Positions 53,460 through 64,000 of a stretch of DNA of 64,000 nt are shown piece by piece. Below the pieces are notes generated by a model, which saw only the letters and a list, made by a program, of their open reading frames with translations, did no database searches and had not been told where the DNA came from. Made by a program: the position numbers and the translations under genes. Each line of letters starts with the position of its first letter. The first letter of the stretch is position 1. Source of the stretch: Trichosporon coremiiforme (lineage: Eukaryota > Basidiomycota > Tremellomycetes > Trichosporonales > Trichosporonaceae); NCBI GenBank assembly GCA_039545355.1, contig BCJJ01000012.1, positions 1,319,067 to 1,383,066 of the forward strand, given 5' to 3'.

Positions 53460-55868
53460 CTAAACGTTCGCAAAGTACTTCCACTCCTCCGGAAGACCCT
53501 CCTTGGTGAGGTACTTCTTCCCTCCAAGCCATCCCGCAACGGCTTCCCGCTCATCCGCGCCGTCGAGAATGTCCACCCGCCCCTTGCCATCGAGGCACAT
53601 GGCCGCCCAGCCGACGAGGATCATGCCTGGGGGGCGCTGGTCGAGGCTCTTGATAACGTCTGAAATGTTCTCAAGAGTGGACAGGATCGCGCGCTGATCG
53701 GGAGACGAGGCGCGCTCGACAATGGCGACAGGAAGGTGGGGCGGGAACGCAGCGCCGTCACGGCCTTCGTGGTCGGACGACAGGAGCGCCTCGAGGAGCG
53801 AGTCGATGCGTGCGACGCCCATGAGAATGGCGAGCGTGCGTGACTTGACGTAGCCAGGGAGCTGGATCGCGGAACCGGCGCGTCCAACACCGGTGCAGAG
53901 GACAAGGCTGTCGGCAACACCGCGCTGCGTAACGGGGATGCCGGACATGAGGGGGCCCGCGAGCGCGCTGCTGACGCCAGGGATGATAGCACACTCGTAC
54001 CCGTGCTCGCGGAAGTAGAGGACCTCCTCGCCACCACGACCGTAGACGAAGGGGTCGCCCTGCTTGAGGCGGACGACCGTCTCGCCGGCGCGCGCGCCCG
54101 CGATCGCCAGTTCCATGAGTTCGTTCTGCGCACCGTCCGCGTTGCCGGGGAACTTGCGGGCGATGTGCAGCTTGGTCGTCTTCGGGATGAGGGCAATGAT
54201 CTCAGCGGGGACGAGCTTGTCGCTGAGCACGAGGGTGGCGTTCTCGAGCGCATGGCGAGCGGCGACAGTGAGCAGACCCGGGTGGCCGGGTCCAGAGCCG
54301 ACGAGCATGATTCGGCCCTGGCCACCCTCGTGGTGCGGCAGCGGCTCAAGCTGCAGGTCGCCCTCGAGCGCGGTGTCCATGTCCGCCGACTTCAAGTTGG
54401 CAAGCGCATCAAACGAGTAGTACTCGCTCATCTGCTGGACCCAGCGCATGCGGCGGAGCTGGTCATCAACGTCGCCGCGCTTCTGGGGCACGGGCTTGTT
54501 CAGCGGCGTCGACTCGTCCTCGTCGGAAACGCTGCCCCTCGCGGCTGAGCGAAGTGAACCAATGTTGTCAACGGCAGCACCGACGGAAGAGGGAAGCTTG
54601 GCGGCAATCTCGCGGCGGATGCGGCCCGCCAAACGGCAGCCCTGGCCGTTGGTGCTGACAGCGACCTGAAGGTTCGAAGGGCCGGCGGAGCCACGGAATC
54701 GGTGCACAGAGGGGAAGGTGTACGTCGAGAGCTCGGGGTGGTCGGCGACGTTGACCGGGATACGGAGCTTGCGCGCAGCGGAGGCAATGGTGTTTGCCAC
54801 GTCGAGGGCCGTGTCACTGTTGTCTGTCGAAATCAGAGTGTCGGTAACGCACACGAGCGAGGCGCGCTTCTCGATGAGGAACGCCTGCCAAGCTCCGCTG
54901 CTACCGCCGAAGCGCTCGAAGCGGATCTGGCCCTGCTGGATACGCCACTGCAGCTCTTCGGGAAGCTCGGAAGAGGGCTTGTCGCTGACGACTGTGACCC
55001 ATGCTTCGGCGTCGAGGAAAGTGAACACTCGCGAAGCGGCGAGGCGGTTGGAGCCGACGACAAGGGCATTCAGACCCTTCGGGTGGAACGTGAGAGGGAG
55101 GGGAGCACCGCCGATGGGGTCAACGAAGGGGGTATCCGTCGAGGCGCGCGGGGCCACCTTCTCGTCGAGAACTTCGTGCTGAGCACCCTGGGTCTGAAGA
55201 CGCTTGCCCTTGTTGTAGCCGCGGGAGAGCTGGCGCGAGAGTCCCTGCGTGAGCTGGAGAACGGCAATAGCCGGAATCACGATCCACGCGCAGTTGATCG
55301 GCACCCAGAAGCCCCAAAGCGTCAGGGAGTCGTTGTGCGCAACATTGCAACCGCCACAGAAGTATTCTGCTCGTCAGCTAAACATCGAAGCGCTTCTGTA
55401 CTCACCTTGCACCATGTACAGAATCGTCTTTGACGAGGTCATGGAAAGCGTAATAATGGCGACCAGGGGCGCAGCCGGGTAATCACCGAGGAGCAGGGAG
55501 ACAACGTTAAGCGTAGCCTCGAGGTAGTTGAGAGCGGCTGTCGTCAGTCATCAGCTCACAGTCAGCCACCCACATTGAGCCATAGTGAACCCGGTCTTTT
55601 CCTCGAGAGCGCGCCAGCCGTAGGCAAGATCGACGGCCGAGTAGGGCAGTTGGCTGCCGTCAGCTCATGTAAACCGCCTTACTCACTTGTACGGAGCCCA
55701 GATCCAAGCAAGGTCACCTCCGATCATTGACCGGGGCATGTAGAAGCAGTAGGTCGCGTCTGCGAGTTAGTCAGATGAGCAGTGAGTGATGAGTGACTCA
55801 CCCCAGAGGACGATGACCGTCGAGAGCGCGAGCCATGCCTTGATCCAGGTAGGGGTCGTGTAGACCAT
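53460..55868 (-). CDS. Fusion: four-helix membrane protein + bifunctional siroheme synthase
   Basis: Five exons from ATG 55868. The first 170 or so residues form an EXPERA/emopamil-like fungal membrane protein: WIKAWLALSTVIVLW, YMPRSMIGGDLAWIWAPY, VDLAYGWRALEEKTGFT, SMTSSKTILYMVQEYFCGG, CNVAHNDS, NCAWIVIPAIAVLQL. Without a stop the same exon continues into a precorrin-2 dehydrogenase/ferrochelatase domain (LNALVVGSNRLAASRVFTFL; VAVSTNGQGCRLAGRIRREI), then a uroporphyrinogen-III methyltransferase domain (IMLVGSGPGHPGLLTVAA; RLKQGDPFVYGRGGEEV; IIPGVSSALAGPL). No in-frame ATG exists between the membrane part and the dehydrogenase domain. Siroheme serves sulfite and nitrite reductases. A membrane-anchored siroheme synthase is the direct reading; an unrecognised exon or assembly error is the alternative. 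Confidence 0.8.
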
Positions 55869-56453
55869 GCTGGACGGGTCAAACTTGGGGTATGAGGGGG
55901 ACAAAAAAGAAGAGGAGCGTTGCCTCGCTTTGCACGTCATGGCTGGCTTATGAGGGGCTGGCAGAGATTTTGTCGGGATGTTGTTGCATAGCCGTAGATT
56001 CGGGTTATCTCAGCGTTCTGAGCTCGCCATCGCGACATGACTTATCACGTCGGCCATTAGGAATTGCAGGATTAGACCCTTTACCCTGATCTCCAGATAT
56101 GGCGACATCGGTTTGGGTGGGGAACGGCTGAGACGGTCGGATACGTGTCACGTGTTCGGAATGGCTGTCGACGGCAAACGCGGAAGTCGAACTTTGAGGT
56201 GTCCCCGAGTGTTTTGCCACCCAGGGTAAACCAGCGGGACCAAACCGCGTTATCTGTGCACATGGTTGAGGATCCTCGAGAACGCACCCGATACACGCAG
56301 GGCTATGACTAGTGATAGTGGACCTTCTAGTTATCAACAGCATCGGCACAACGCTCCCTTTCACACTAGCCCTATCTATTGCCATCATGGCCTACCGATA
56401 ATTGGATTCTCTGTCTATAACCAGCACCTTGTTCTGCTCCGGTCAACTCAGCA
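55869..56453. other. Divergent promoter region
   Basis: 585 bp between the fusion gene and the TBC gene. No ORF or repeat of note. Confidence 0.5.
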
Positions 56454-57893
56454 ATGTCGACCAACCTCCAAGATTACGTCGAGCTCCTAACGGCTGAACA
56501 ACATGTTCAGCTGGATAAGCTCCGGGAGAGCGCCCGTAACGGTATCCCTCCCCGCGTCCGTGGAGTGAGTGTAACATCAACCTTCCACCATCACTGACCA
56601 TTAGGAAGTCTGGATGTATCTCCTGGGCGTGCTCTCTGAGGACAAGACGTCAGAGATGACACTCATGAAGCAGCTCCGTATCAACTACGCCGCCCTTCCG
56701 TCAACTATGCCTTCCGAGCTCACGTCCTTAGTGCTCCATACCGCATTGGCGCATCACACGAGGAGATTTGAGAACCCCACCTACGAGAGCCTCATCACTG
56801 CGCTGACTGCTGAGACGTCAGCGCCACTGCAAGCGCAAACCCAGACCGTCCAAGGCTCATCTGGTTCACGGTCCAGTTCGGTGGGGACCACTTCATTGAC
56901 CTCATCGTCTCTGCTCAACAACTCGTACGCCTCGTCTTCGCCGTACACATCGTACTCCAATTCGCCACCAATGTCCGGCACGAATTCCATGAATCCCCCG
57001 CATCTGTCTCTCGACGACGGCACGCCCGCGGCCATGTTCAGAGCCAAAGGATTCTTGATCCCAACGCCGTCGGGTCCGCCTTCGAGGCATGGGTATATTG
57101 CTCTGATAGAGGAGGTGCTGGGAAAGTACTGGCATGCTTCTGGGTGCACGCCGCAACCGGGGGACGCCGAGGCTGAGCCGCACGGTGATCGTTCTCCTCG
57201 TCCCAACTGGCGACCCGGCGAAGCGCCTGCACCAGCAGATTGGGTCTATCTCGCTACGCCCTTTGTATGCTGCTTGGCACGACCGATCGCTGTGTTTTAT
57301 GGGTTCGAGAAGCTCATGGACCGGATGAGTGAGTGCCGCGCGGCTATTCTTGCTGACTGTTCAGAAGAGTTCCCTCCTCTGCCTTCTCGATTGGGCACCA
57401 TGCTCGGCTTGTTCCGACTCGCCTTACCAGAGTTGCATGCTTACTTTGAGGACGAGCAGGTCCCCATGACCCAAGTCGCAATGTCGTGGATGACCACTCT
57501 GCTGAGCAGAGAGATGTGGCTTGGCGACGTGCTACGCTTGTGGGGTACGTTTCCCGAAAGATGTCGAGCTAACGCCAGACTCATACTTTGCCTCTAATGA
57601 CATGTTTGAGCTGCACTGTTACGTCTGCGTAGCGATTCTTGCCACGTGCAAAGAGTAGGTGCAACCTTGAATCACTTCCCTGACGACAGAACACTGGAGG
57701 AGCTAGACGGATCAGAGGCAAAGCTGATGTTGCTTGACTTGCCGCCTATGGATGTCGACAGAGTGAGTGCGCAGTGCACCCACAATGCTGACCGCAGCTC
57801 CTCCAGGATGCTCGCAATCTCAAGGTGCAGTACGCCCTTCCCGGACCAATCGACGACGAGGATGAGGTGGACTATGGGTCGAGGACCAGCTAG
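56454..57893 (+). CDS. TBC-domain protein (Rab-GAP fold), possibly inactive
   Basis: ATG 56454 opens MSTNLQDYVELLTAEQ. After intron 1 the TBC start RNGIPPRVRGEVWMYLLGV is clear. A Ser/Thr-rich insert of about 100 residues follows, then FVCCLARPIAVFYGFEKLMDRM, LFRLALPELHAYFED and, over an intron, REMWLGDVLRLWDSYFAS, the conserved TBC end. The usual arginine finger (IxxDxxR) and glutamine finger (YxQ) are not visible in their expected places. The last exons read KETLEELDGSEAKLMLLDL and end YGSRTS. Typical TBC proteins stimulate GTP hydrolysis by Rabs; this one may only bind. Confidence 0.8.
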
Positions 57894-58429
57894 ACAGTTG
57901 TTATTGTATTTCATGTATTGCATTGCATTTGGCAGTCTCAGCTGCGTAACTCCTGCGTTGTGCTTGGGACCATTAACGTATTGCACTCACACATGCAAAG
58001 GGCTTCCGCCACACAGCGGGGTCAAATATTTCCAGTGATTTTCGTCATTTTATCCGGCTTCAGAGCCAGTAGCGCTACAGCAATCATCACCACGGCACAG
58101 CCTGCATCTCTTCACCAACCACCCATCCACCATCAAGCATCCCAACTTATAGCGTCCAACGTGCAGGACTATCATCAGATTACCATCCACTGTCAGTTGG
58201 TATCGTCTTTTGTTGGTGCACCCATCCTTGTGGGGCTAGAGACATCGGTTCTTGAACCATTCAGGCTGGCGTATCCGCTGCTTGTAGATACAACGACTGA
58301 TCACTAATCGCCCCTCCTGGACGCTGTCTGGTTCTGCGAGATTCTTAGACAGGACTTCGTTGCAGCAGACTCGACCATTGGTGGCTTTTGCTCCACTTAG
58401 TAACTCATCCTTTGGCTCGTCGGACCACC
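57894..58429. other. Intergenic region upstream of PCF11
   Basis: 536 bp between the TBC stop and the PCF11 start, same strand. No gene seen. Confidence 0.5.
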
Positions 58430-60313
58430 ATGTATGGGCACTATCCACCTCAGCACCAGCAGCCGAATCATGGCGGCTACTACCCGCCACCAGACCCATT
58501 CCGCGCCTGGTACGCGGATCGACTGTCGGAACTCACCTTCAACTCCCGGCCGATTATCCAGAATCTCTCAATAGAGGCTATGAAGCAGCGCGACCAGAAC
58601 AATTGGCAGGCCATGCAAGCTATTGTTGAGGAGATCGAGGGAGCAGTCCTTCGGGTACGTACCTACTAGCTGACCACCTAACTAACTGTACAGGCTCCGC
58701 CGCAAGGCAAGCTGCCCCTACTATATCTGATCGATTCGATCTCGAAGAACGTCGGCGCTCCGTACACCGACAAGCTCCTCCCGCCGATCATGCCCCGCCT
58801 TTATCTCCGAGCATATCGGGAGGTTGACGGCGTCACCAAGTCAAAGATGGAGGAAATGCTAAAGCTCTGGCGCACCGGCGGACCGTACGGTGCCGAGCTC
58901 TATCCAGCTGGAGTTCGTGAGGAGGTAGAGCGTGGAATCTTCGGATCAGCCCTTCCCGCTGCTACTCCGGTTCCTCCTGCAGTCGCTACGCCGCCTCAGC
59001 AGCTCACCCAGCAATCGGTCCAGGCCACGCTGCGCGCCTTTCTGCGGGAAAAGGAGGAGGAGATGGCCCAGGAGTTCTCGATGGCCAAGGCGAAGCGCGT
59101 CGATGTTCTCGTGAAGATCGACCAGCTCCTCTCTTCAACGCAAGTATCGCCGAATGAGCTCGCGGACATTATGGAGAAGATTCGCGCCATGCAGGCTGGC
59201 AAGGAGCCAGGTGCTTCTTCCCCTGTTAACCGCCCACCTCCCGCTCAGACGAATTTCCAGCCTCGTGCTCCTTACCCGCCCGCCAACTACGGCAACCAGG
59301 CCGGCGGATTTCCCCAGCCGACGCCAACGTACCCTCCCTTCCCTGCCCAGCCTCCCCCCGCCTCCTACCGCTCTCCTCTCGGTGCTGGCGCGGTGCCGAC
59401 GCCGCCGCCCACTTCCACGCCCCTCGCTGTGCCGGGTAACCTGAACGTTGCCGACATTCTCAAGAACCTCTCGGGCGTCCTCAGCCACACCCACACACCC
59501 GAACCGGCGGCGACGACCGCGACGCCCAGGGACAGTCTGCAGTCGTATGAGGACATAATCCTTGCGCTGGACATGAAGGTGGACGTGTTCGACCTGTCCA
59601 AGCTCTCTCTCCCCGTTTCTCATCTCCCCGTGCGATGTAAGCAGTGTGGCATGCGATTCCAGGAGGGCGAGAACAACCTGCAGGCGCACATGGACTGGCA
59701 CTTCCGTCGTAACCGCAAGGAGCGCGAGACGGAGGGGCGCGGTGCGCACCGCCGCTGGCTCCCTCGCGCAAACGAGTGGATCAACGAGAGCAACGAGGCC
59801 GGCCCGTCGTCCCCCGTCAAGCAGGAGGCGACGCTCGTGAACCCGAACAAGCTTTCAGCTGAGCGCATCGCTGCGCTGCGCCGGAAATGGGTGCGCGCCC
59901 CGAGCGACCCGAACAACGCTCCGCCGTGTCCGATCTGCAAGGACCAGTTCAAGCCCGAGTTCTCCGAGGACGAGGAGGAGTGGGTGTTCATGAACGCCGT
60001 TGACGTCCATGGCACGATCTACCACGCGACCTGCCGTGCTGAAAAGATGTCGACTGTCGCTGCGAAGCGCCTGCTCGCGAACGAACCTCGCGGCGGATCA
60101 GCGTCGCCCGGACCTGCTGGCGAGGACATTCCCAGTCCGGGGACGAAACGCAAGGCTGAGGAAGAATCAGACGCTGCCAGCGAAGGCAAGCGAGCCAAAG
60201 TCGAGGAGAACGTCAAGCCCGACGTGTTGGGTGAGGCCGAAGCACCTGCAGTACAAACGCCGCCCGAGGGCGGCGTGGTCAAGACGGAGCCCGAAGCCAA
60301 CGGCGAAGATTAG
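58430..60313 (+). CDS. PCF11: Pre-mRNA cleavage complex II factor Pcf11
   Basis: Couples RNA polymerase II termination to 3'-end processing by binding Ser2-phosphorylated CTD. ATG 58430 opens MYGHYPPQHQQPNHGGYY, then the CID: FRAWYADRLSELTFNS, IIQNLSIEAMKQRD and, after an intron, LPLLYLIDSISKNVG and KMEEMLKLWRTGGPYG. A Pro-rich middle follows. The first zinc finger is RCKQCGMRFQEGENNLQAHM with a downstream H; RGAHRRWLPRANEWINES is the conserved linker; the second is PCPICKDQFKPEF with VHGTIYHATCRAE. The C-terminus is acidic. It is convergent with carboxypeptidase S (86 bp between stops). Confidence 0.93.
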
Positions 60314-60399
60314 GATCGAGTAGCATAAACAGTGTACTTTTTGCATCATGCATGAATCCTCTAGGGATGTACAAAGATTGTTCTTTCAGTCGCAGGCGT

Positions 60400-62255
60400 T
60401 TACGCCTTCCAGCCCTCAGTGTTGCGGATAAGCTTGTAGTAGAACTGAGTCGTGGTGAGGTGGCCGTGGAGAGAGATGCGCTCGTCGACAGTGTGGATGC
60501 CAGCAGACTCGTTGAGGTCAGAGGGGGAGAAGCGGTAAATGTTGCGCGTCAGGTTCCAGGTGCGGGCGGTGTCAGTGTTGGCGAACATGCCGGTAGGGGA
60601 AATGACGGTGTGCTTGCCAAAGACGGTCTTGATGGTGCCGCCGATGAAGGCAAAGGCCGAAGAGTCGGCGGGGGTGATAGGGGCGGGCTCGAGGCCGTCA
60701 ATGTGCTCGTTGCCGAGGACGGAGATGGTCAGGTGCTGCGCCTTGCGCTCCTTCGGCTCCTCGCCAAAGTAGGAAACAGAAAATCCGAGCTTCTTGGCAA
60801 CGGGCACAACGACCTCCTGGTAGTGCTTCTTGGTCTCGGCGACAGAGCTCGTGAACGAGATACGGTGGTTGACAATCGCTGACCGTTAGCTGACGCTTTC
60901 ACAGTTAACTTACTCTCGACAAGCTCGGGGAGCGCGTTGCTCTTGACGCCACCAGAGATAATGTCAACGGCCTGGCTCGTGCCGACGAACGCCTTGGAAA
61001 TGGGGTCCTCGGCGGCGAGCTCCTTGGCGAGCTTGTTCCACTTCTTCGGGTTGCGGACCATCTTCTTGACGTCCTTGGGGAACTCAGGCGCAAAGTCGGC
61101 AAGACAGGTCAGGTACTGCAGGAAGGGGGACTTGGCGGAGAGAGACGACTCGAAGGGGTGGTCCTCGAGGGCGACGATGAGGCGCGACATGAGGCCGACT
61201 GCAGGTTAGCTTGAGCAGCGAGGAAACTCACTTCCAGTGTGGGGAGGGGGCATCGACGAGTGGCCGCCGGGAGTGTTGACGGCGAGCTTGACAGTCATGG
61301 CACCCTTCTCGGCCATGCCGAGGGCGGCGACGCGGGTGCCGTACAGATCAGTGATGCCGGAGAAGCCCTCGTCGATGATGAACTCAACGCCGTCCTTGCC
61401 GTAGCGCTCCTCGATGAGCTCGGCGAGGGGGAGCGCGCCACGGCCACCGCCAATCTCCTCGTCGTAGCCGTAACCGATCAGGATCGTGCGCTCGGGCTTA
61501 AAGTCCTCCTCGAGAAGCTTCTCGATCGAGCCGAGGATGCCCATGAGCGAGTTCTTGCAGTCGCTGGCGCCACGGCCCCAGACCCAGGTACCGGGAGTGT
61601 CCTTTGAGTGGTCTTTGGTAATCTCGCCGGACCACGGGCCGAAAGTCCACTGGTTCTCGGTGTCCTTGTTCACGGGGACAGTGTCCTCGTGCGCCATCAG
61701 GTAGATGGGCTTGCGGTCCGCCGAGCCCTCCCACGTGAACAGGTGCGCGTGCTCGTTGACGATCTCGTGCTTGAGTCCAGAGTAGACGGTCGGAAACTCC
61801 TTCTCGAGGAACTCGGCAAACTTGGTGTGACCCTCGAAGCGCGGGTCCTTGGGGTCCGAGGGCATGTCGTCATACGAAACAGTGTTGATCTGGACCGCGC
61901 GCGAGAGGCGGTCCGCAGCCTTGTCCGCGTAGGTCTCGTCATTGAGAATGTCCCAGTCGGCGCCGACGGAGACGGCCTCGGGCTGCGCAGGGCACGACGC
62001 CTCTTTGAGCTGCGAGACGTGGTGCGCGGCAGCATGGCCGTGGCGCGTGCCGTTCAAGCTGGCGCCGTGCTCAGCCTTGCCGGTGCAGCCGAACAGACCC
62101 TTGCCCGTCATGGTCGAGGCGGTAAGGTGCGTCAGGAGCAGGAAGAGGATACCGACGGGCACGGCGAGCTTCCAGGTCGCGCGGCGCTGGCGGGGCACCT
62201 CGAGGGGCGTCTGCTCATGCTGTGGGAGCGGGGTGTAGTCGTTTTTCTCCATCAT
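60400..62255 (-). CDS. CPS1: Carboxypeptidase S, M20 family, vacuolar type II membrane protein
   Basis: Di-zinc peptidase releasing C-terminal residues from short peptides in the vacuole. Two adjacent ATGs (62255 and 62252) begin MMEKNDYTPLPQHEQTP, a short cytosolic tail; one signal-anchor helix follows (LAVPVGILFLLLTHLTAS). Metal and catalytic motifs are YLMAHEDTVPV, GRGASDCKNSLMGI and GYDEEIGGG. The dimerisation domain contains NTPGGHSSMPPPHTG, interrupted by a 33-nt intron, and a second intron follows ALPELVE. The last exon ends LIRNTEGWKA, where the conserved C-terminal histidine region (AGIHTVDERISLHGH) is visible. Yeast Cps1 is sorted by the MVB pathway. Confidence 0.92.
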
Positions 62256-62559
62256 GCTGGATGATGCAACAACAGAAAGCAAGAATGTGGGCAAGAAATA
62301 ATCAGTTAATACGATTGCGGTGTTCATCGAAGGGTTGACTTTCCGGGCCGCCGGATCTAAGCTTCCGTGTGTAACGAATGAAGCAATCCACGCCAACCGT
62401 CATATCGGCCATTGCCGATTCGGACGTCACGTGCGACCACCGCACTAACCTGGCGCAACGCCGCAGACAGCCATCTCTTTCACAGGGCTCCGGACAACGG
62501 ATATTCGACGGAATCCTCGGCTTCACCATATCTCCCTCCCCTTGCGACATCTCGACACT
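62256..62559. promoter_or_regulatory. Divergent promoter region (CPS1 / HAD phosphatase)
   Basis: 304 bp between two divergent start codons. It contains CACGTGCGACC near 62427. No gene seen. Confidence 0.45.
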
Positions 62560-63626
62560 ATGGCGCAGCGCGGCAAGATCGAGTATGTCATCTTTGACAT
62601 GGATGGGTTGTTGAGTACGTCGTCGTATCGGCAGTAACGCCCTTGTTGTCAGTCAGAGCTGACCGCTGCAGTGTGAGCGCTCCTCTGTATCTCGACTGAC
62701 ATGAAGCGACTCGGAGGTGAGCTCCTATGCGTCGCGCATTACTGACAAAAGCGCATCTACACCGTCGTGACAAGTACGCCATGCTGCTGGGGCTGCAGGA
62801 CTGACCGCAGATGACATCCTGGCCCGGTATGGCCTCACCATGACCTGGGACATCAAGGCTGGCCTCATGGGCAAGGGTTCGTGAGCTGGCGGGGGAGACG
62901 TTGACAAGCAGTGCAGCGAGCTGCGGCTGAGTACCTGTACTCCCACTTCCCTGGACTTGAAGACAAGCTCAGCATCGACGATTATCTCGAGGAGCGCGCG
63001 CGCGAGCAAGACCGCATGTTCAAGGAGGTCCCGCCGATGCGTGGGGCTGTCGAGCTGGTGCAGGGCTTGGTGAGTCTAGTACACGACTTTGCTGACGCAG
63101 CAGAGCAAGGCTGGCATTCCGATTGCTCTGGCGACCGGGTCTAGCAAGCACAACTTTGACTTGAAGACGGTTCGTGGAGAAACATTGTCTCACCTGACGG
63201 ACCCAGGGCCACCTCCCAGAACTCTTCTCCCATTTCCATCCCACTTGCATCCTGACTGCCGACTCGCCAGAAGTCGCCCCTGGACGGGGGAAGCCCAAGC
63301 CAGACATCTTCCTCGCTGCTGCCAAAAAGTTGGGCCGTGATGTTGGCACGGCTGACTCTTGTACGCCTGAACAGGCCGCTGAGCGAGCCAAGGGTCTCGT
63401 GTTTGAGGATGCCCGACTCGGCGTTGAGGCAGGCGTTGCTGCTGGAATGAACGGTGCGTACGCGCTGGGGAAGAGGCTGACGACAGTGGTCTGGATTCCG
63501 GACCCGGAACTGCGCGCCCTCACTCCTGACGAGACCTATGGTTCGAAGCAGATTCTTGAGCATCTGCAGGAGCTCAAGACCGCTGAATGGGGTCTTCCTC
63601 CTATTGATTGGAAGGCACCTATCTAG
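62560..63626 (+). CDS. HAD-superfamily phosphatase, pseudouridine-5'-phosphatase/GPP-like, with a 1-nt exon
   Basis: Eight exons: 62560-62614, 62672 (one base), 62707-62716, 62752-62773, 62811-62876, 62912-63069, 63101-63169 and 63207-63626. Together the first four give MAQRGKIEYVIFDMDGLL-I-DSE-RIYTVVT, the canonical HAD motif I with nucleophile Asp and DxD spacing. The Ile codon is A (end of exon 1) + T (62672) + C (start of exon 3); any splice that skips the T breaks the frame. Motif II is ALATGSSKHNF; motif III has GRGKPKPDIFLAAAKK; motif IV is GLVFEDARLGVEAG. HDHD1-type substrates (pseudouridine 5'-phosphate) or other sugar phosphates are possible. Confidence 0.9.
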
Positions 63627-64000
63627 ACGTACAACACACAGTCTTCCGCCCACTACCATGAAAAGGTTGCATCAGCTGTCACAGCGTCCTGCTGGTTCAC
63701 TTGTGACTGGCAGCGGGCTTCACACTGCGCGAGCTCGGTCATCGGCCTGGACACCGAAAGGCTCAGCGCATATTGCGGGGCTGATGAACGAGGGGAGTGT
63801 TTCGACCTAACAAAGCGCCTGAGGGTTTGCACGCTTCAGAAACGCTTTCGTTTGCGATTCGACGGTCACCTGCCGCCGCGTCTGTTCATCATTGCACTGC
63901 CGTCTCTCGTCCTCAACTGATAAATGATCGACGGCTTACTGGTACATGATAAATTTCTTGCCGCTTGCCCGAATGCGGCCCCGACCTAACCATTGGTCTA
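63627..64000. other. 3' flank to window end
   Basis: Contains a short ORF (63659-63810) without recognisable product; otherwise nothing seen. Confidence 0.5.

Noticed and set aside
53503..55433. Long plus-strand ORFs opposite the siroheme synthase fusion
   Set aside because: Shadow frames of GC-rich codons; the minus-strand frame has clear domains.
62427..62440. ACGTG-containing site in the CPS1/HAD divergent promoter as part of an E-box array
   Set aside because: Only one site is present, unlike the phased array at 4444-4495.

Overview
The window looks like nuclear DNA of a basidiomycete yeast or fungus. It is intron-dense, with introns of about 30-60 nt (GTRNGT ... CTNAC ... YAG) and mostly single-copy eukaryotic genes. 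The gene set and compact layout suggest Tremellomycetes, perhaps Trichosporonales. That placement is an inference from gene style, not from a phylogeny. No rRNA, tRNA, CRISPR array or complete transposon was recognised.

Layout. 1-1444: C-terminal part of a CLASP-like microtubule protein, cut by the window edge. 1445-5004: a gene-poor 3.6 kb stretch with decayed repeats and a phased CACGTG array. 5005-18758: densely packed genes in strictly alternating orientation: ORC3, tRNA isopentenyltransferase (MOD5), a PWWP protein, a DHX29/YLR419W-type helicase, PP1 regulator YPI1, HEM2 and pyridoxal kinase. 19841-26746: eIF4G, the GPI-transamidase subunit PIG-U and a secreted DUF7729-type protein. 28456-34250: an MFS exporter, two small genes hidden by introns (a mitochondrial-type protein and a one-pass LPTY protein) and a metallocarboxypeptidase. 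34501-39679: an RGG/low-complexity protein, PRKRIP1, a polytopic membrane protein and an unknown basic protein. 41867-47612: a small ORF, an ammonium permease with GATA boxes, a Par32/Amu1-type GRGGAGN-repeat protein and a MED11-like protein. 47853-63626: histone H3, xylitol dehydrogenase, COMPASS subunit BRE2, a membrane-protein/siroheme-synthase fusion, a TBC protein, PCF11, vacuolar carboxypeptidase S and a HAD phosphatase.

Themes. Convergent genes end only 15-86 bp apart at most junctions, so their 3' UTRs must overlap. Several genes contain minute exons: a 1-nt exon in the HAD phosphatase, a 4-nt coding start exon plus an 11-nt exon in histone H3, and 12- and 26-nt exons in HEM2. Nitrogen and tetrapyrrole functions recur: an ammonium permease next to a likely permease regulator, both with GATA sites upstream, plus HEM2, pyridoxal kinase and siroheme synthase. 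The most unusual single locus is the apparent fusion of a four-helix membrane protein to a bifunctional siroheme synthase (53460-55868).
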